This document shows, one piece after another, positions 61,099 through 64,000 of a stretch of DNA of 64,000 bases. The stretch lies in the NCBI GenBank assembly GCA_020723285.1, contig DYJE01000007.1, positions 62,001 through 126,000 of the forward strand. The letters run 5' to 3'. The stretch's first letter is position 1. Every line of letters starts with the position of its first letter. The notes under the pieces are model-generated. The model had not been told where the DNA came from, ran no database searches, and was given only the letters and a program-made list of their open reading frames with translations. The DNA comes from Desulforapulum autotrophicum (lineage in GTDB: Bacteria; Desulfobacterota; Desulfobacteria; Desulfobacterales; Desulfolunaceae). The position numbers and the translations under genes are program-made.

Positions 61099-63069
61099 TT
61101 ATATTTTAAAGGTTTTGACCACCATTCTCAGAGTTCCGGCGATTTCGGAAAAATCCACCGAGCTGTTTGAAACATCCTTGCTTCTTTCAGCCATGTCCTG
61201 GGTTTCCTGTGCCATTTCATCCATGAGATTCGTGATTCCCGACGACAAGTCGCTGGCTTCGGCGGATTTCAGCGATGTTTCATGGATGCCTTTGGCCACC
61301 TCCGCCACGTTGGATGCGATTTCACGCGTGGTTGCGGACTGCTCCTCAACCGCTGCGGCTATGCCGGTCACGATGGCGTTGACATTTTCGATGACTTTTG
61401 AAATTTCACGGATTTCACCGGAGGCCTGGGACGTGGCGTTCTGAATACCCGTGATCTTCTGGGTGATTTCCCCGGTGGCTTCCGCTGTCTGCCTCGCGAG
61501 CTCCTTGATTTCGTTGGCCACCACCGCAAACCCTTTGCCGGCTTCTCCGGCCCTGGCAGCTTCGATGGTGGCGTTCAAGGCCAGAAGATTGGTCTGTTCG
61601 GAAATCTCGGCAATGACATCGGTGACTTTGCCGATGTCCAGAGCCGAAGCCTCAAGAATCGACACAATGCCGGTGACTTTTTCGGCCTTGGTTTCCGCCT
61701 CGTCGGATATGGTTCTGGCTTTGCCCGCATTGTTTGCGATTTCCAGAATCGTGGCGTTCATTTCTTCGGCCGCTGCGGAGATCATGGCGGTATTCGCGGC
61801 AGACTGCTCCATGGCGGCGGCCACGGCCTGAAGATTGACGTTCATGCTTCCGGCGCTTTCCGTGGTTTTCTCAGCCGTTTCACTCATCACACCCGATTTT
61901 GAGGTCATGGTTTCGGAGATGGCGGCCAGATTTCCGGCGGATCTGGCAAGACCGTCCGATTTATCCGCCATGTCGGAAATGAGGGCATGCAGCTTTTCGA
62001 CAAAAACATTGAACAGGTTCCCGAGGTCCCCCACTTCATCATTGGAAAGATTCCGGATTCGTTGGGTCAGATCAGCCTCACCGGTGGCGATGTCCTTCAT
62101 CCGCTCGTTGAGTTTCCGGATGGGACGCATGACGATCCGTTCGGTCTGGGTCCGGATGATAATCCATAATGCCATGAGAATGATAAAGCTGTAGAGACTC
62201 ATGGTGTTTCTGATTGTTGAAGCGGTTTCAAAGACCTCGGCCGTTGGCGCGCTGATGACCGAGATCCAGCCTTTTTCTTTGTCTTCCTTGAAAACGTAAA
62301 TTTTTTCAACGCCTTTGAACGTGTGGAACAGGTGGCCGTTTCTTTTGTCCATGATGGCTTTGATGGTGGGGAAGGTTTTTGCGTTGACTTTGAACAACTG
62401 GCTTTTGTCCGGATAGGCGATGTTTTCACCGTGTTTGTTCAGAGCGAAGGCATATCCGCTTTTTCCAACAGTCACAGGGTCCGTTATTTTTTCGGAAACA
62501 GCTTTGAGCCGGACGGAGCACCCGATGACCCCCACGATGCCGTTATCCTGTCTTACCGGACTGGCCACCACGAAGATGGCTTCTCCTGTGGCTTTGCTGA
62601 TGATTTCATCGGACAGGACCTGTTTGCCGGAAGCCATCAGCTCTTTAAAATACGGTCGGTCCGCGATGCTGACTTTTCCGATTGAGTTTTCAGTGGTGGC
62701 TGAAACAAGGAGGCCCGAGGTGTCGGTGATGAAAATGTTGTCATAACCTGGGAACTGCTCCTGCAGAATTTTGAGCCGCCTCGTGGCTTCTTCGGCTTTG
62801 CCTTCACCGCCCACTATGGCTTCCCGGACGAAGTTGTTCTGACTCCAGGCCAGGTTAAGACGTTTGTTGACAGCCACGAATTCCGATATGGCTGTGGACG
62901 TCGATGTGGTGACCGCTTCAAGCTGGGATATGGAAAGGGTTATTATGTGGTCCTTGATTTTGTAGTAGGACGTAATCACGACGATCAACATTCCCGCAAG
63001 AACAGTCAGCAGCAGGGGAAGCAGCAGTTTTCGTTTGAGGCCGATTCTGAACGAGTTTTTTTCTTTCAT
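61099..63069 (-). CDS. Methyl-accepting chemotaxis protein with dCache sensor
   Basis: The 656-residue receptor starts at ATG 63069 ([14 protein letters not shown]) behind GGGAG. Order of domains: membrane helix (about 15-37), periplasmic dCache domain (about 40-310, with [19 protein letters not shown] and [20 protein letters not shown]), second helix ([12 protein letters not shown]), HAMP ([20 protein letters not shown]) and the cytoplasmic signalling domain with the tip [33 protein letters not shown]. dCache domains bind small organic ligands. It probably controls the flagellar motor together with che genes elsewhere. Confidence 0.93.
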   Translation of the reverse strand: MKEKNSFRIGLKRKLLLPLLLTVLAGMLIVVITSYYKIKDHIITLSISQLEAVTTSTSTAISEFVAVNKRLNLAWSQNNFVREAIVGGEGKAEEATRRLKILQEQFPGYDNIFITDTSGLLVSATTENSIGKVSIADRPYFKELMASGKQVLSDEIISKATGEAIFVVASPVRQDNGIVGVIGCSVRLKAVSEKITDPVTVGKSGYAFALNKHGENIAYPDKSQLFKVNAKTFPTIKAIMDKRNGHLFHTFKGVEKIYVFKEDKEKGWISVISAPTAEVFETASTIRNTMSLYSFIILMALWIIIRTQTERIVMRPIRKLNERMKDIATGEADLTQRIRNLSNDEVGDLGNLFNVFVEKLHALISDMADKSDGLARSAGNLAAISETMTSKSGVMSETAEKTTESAGSMNVNLQAVAAAMEQSAANTAMISAAAEEMNATILEIANNAGKARTISDEAETKAEKVTGIVSILEASALDIGKVTDVIAEISEQTNLLALNATIEAARAGEAGKGFAVVANEIKELARQTAEATGEITQKITGIQNATSQASGEIREISKVIENVNAIVTGIAAAVEEQSATTREIASNVAEVAKGIHETSLKSAEASDLSSGITNLMDEMAQETQDMAERSKDVSNSSVDFSEIAGTLRMVVKTFKI

Positions 63070-63387
63070 TTTTTTCTCCCAAATGAGTTCAATTTCTGGA
63101 TAACCGTGTCTTAGGGTGTTCTGGGCTGAACCCTGCATCAGGGTTTCGGTCACGCAGGCGATGGATTACGAAGATCATCATGCGGCAGTGCATCCGGTGG
63201 GCCCTGGGATGTTTCATGCATCCATCGGATAAAGCTCACCAAACTTGAACGAAAAATGAGGACCGGGCCGGATTCATACATTTCTAACATTTCTGTCACG
63301 GCCTTCTAACAGTGAGCCTGTAGATTTCCGGTTAAAGATAATGACCTCAGCGATTAAGAAGGATGACCCTTCAAGGAGATGCACGAT
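63070..63387. other. Divergent gap between chemoreceptor and PHP gene
   Basis: 318 bases without a gene. A small perfect hairpin AACCCTG-CAT-CAGGGTT lies at 63129-63145. No clear sigma-28 promoter for the receptor is visible, and no strong boxes before the PHP gene. Confidence 0.55.
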
Positions 63388-64000
63388 ATGATCAAAATGG
63401 ACCTTCACGTTCATTCCAGTTTTTCGAAACGCCCGTCCCAGTGGATTCTACAGAAAATCAACTGCCCGGAAAGCTTTACCCGGCCCATGCAGGTGTACCG
63501 CATCGCCATGGGCAAGGGCATGACTCATGTGACGCTCACGGATCACAACACCATCCACGGTGCCCTGTCCATCGCCCATCTGCCCGGAACGTTCATCAGT
63601 GAGGAGATCACCACGTATTTTCCGGAAGACGGGTGCAAGGTCCATGTCCTGGCCTACCGCATCAGCGAATCCCAGCATGAGGACATCCAGAAAGTAAGGC
63701 CGAACATCTACGAACTGGCAGCGTATCTCAATCTTGAAAACATCTTTCACGCCGTGGCCCATCCCCTTTATGCTGTGAACGACCGGCTCACCTTGAACCA
63801 TGTGGAAAAGATGATGCTGATCTTCAGGAATTTCGAGATCAACGGATCACGGAACGCCCTTCAGAACGGTATCCTTGAAAAATCCCTGACGGCAGTGACC
63901 GAGGCGGACATCCTGAAACTGGCTGAAAAGCACCGCATCGATCCCTTGTTCCCGGACATCTGGAATAAAAACCTGATCGGGGGCTCGGACGACCACAGCG
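63388..64000 (+). CDS. PHP-domain metal-dependent phosphoesterase (partial, runs off the right edge)
   Basis: The frame opens with ATG 63388 behind AAGGAG and is still open at the window edge, about 204 residues. The metal-binding pattern of PHP domains is complete as far as seen: MDLHVHSSFSKRPSQW (HxH), VTLTDHNTIHG, ISEEITTYF (Glu), KVHVLAYR, FHAVAHPLYA and GGSDDHS at the edge. PHP proteins hydrolyse phosphoesters using two or three metal ions. The missing C-terminal part could carry another domain; in related bacteria such PHP genes lie beside glycosyltransferases, which cannot be checked here. Confidence 0.88.
   Translation, partial: MIKMDLHVHSSFSKRPSQWILQKINCPESFTRPMQVYRIAMGKGMTHVTLTDHNTIHGALSIAHLPGTFISEEITTYFPEDGCKVHVLAYRISESQHEDIQKVRPNIYELAAYLNLENIFHAVAHPLYAVNDRLTLNHVEKMMLIFRNFEINGSRNALQNGILEKSLTAVTEADILKLAEKHRIDPLFPDIWNKNLIGGSDDHS

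Overview
The window looks like a chromosomal segment of a Gram-negative, flagellated, anaerobic member of the Desulfobacterota (most likely Desulfobacterales). The support is a four-subunit ferredoxin-dependent 2-oxoacid oxidoreductase (korDABC), the gene order rpsF-rpsR-DUF2232-rplI, an LPS heptose-type kinase, FadL-type and lipoprotein-processing genes, and dispersed REP-like repeats. The species assignment is inference from gene content only.

Layout. 0-3.4 kb: kor operon on the minus strand, split between korB and korC by a DUF4160/DUF2442 pair and an inverted repeat. 3.4-7.6 kb: initiator tRNA with its own promoter and terminator, then DUF167, an hldE-type kinase, thrH and hom. 7.8-12 kb: purM-tsaD, facing nagZ-mltG. 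12-18 kb: a radical SAM protein overlapping hemW, DUF362, MgtC and an unknown protein. 18.2-20.5 kb: ribosomal operon rpsF-rpsR-DUF2232-rplI. 20.6-23.5 kb: aminotransferase and two aldolase-fold proteins. 23.6-31.2 kb: flagellar hook and filament-cap genes flgD-flgE-flgK-flgL-fliD plus a small unknown gene. 31.2-32.5 kb: an IS3 remnant and a repeat-rich patch. 32.5-36.2 kb: terC-htpX, a divergent NhaR-type LysR regulator and a TetR regulator. 36.4-41 kb: FGGY kinase, HAD phosphatase, FadL-type porin and a secreted partner. 41-43 kb: DUF4143 ATPase and nitroreductase. 43.3-47.3 kb: rpsA, a membrane protein, Nudix and rsmG. 47.4-55.5 kb: ileS, lspA, lgt, holA, pyk and a toxin-antitoxin pair. 55.8-59.9 kb: ParB-like protein, hrpB and an EEP nuclease/phosphatase. 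59.9-64 kb: STAS protein, response regulator with a cysteine/histidine-rich tail, chemoreceptor, and a PHP-domain protein running off the end.

The most interesting signal is a probable dispersed regulon. The palindrome ACTGAC-N2-GTCAGT occurs three times, each time exactly 6 bp upstream of a good -35 box: before the aminotransferase/aldolase operon, before the FGGY kinase (and overlapping the divergent HAD promoter), and before the FadL-type gene. A TetR-family gene lies beside the kinase. Together these would link an outer-membrane hydrophobic-substrate channel, a sugar-type kinase, a phosphatase, a class III aminotransferase and a class II aldolase with a metal-site-less paralogue. That reads as an undescribed catabolic or modification pathway; its substrate cannot be told from sequence.

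Three families of dispersed inverted repeats (a ~150-170 bp element with 23-bp ends in its best copy, a short GTCGGGTT...AACCCGAC hairpin, and an AACATCGAACATCGAACATCC repeat) sit between genes, sometimes inside operons.
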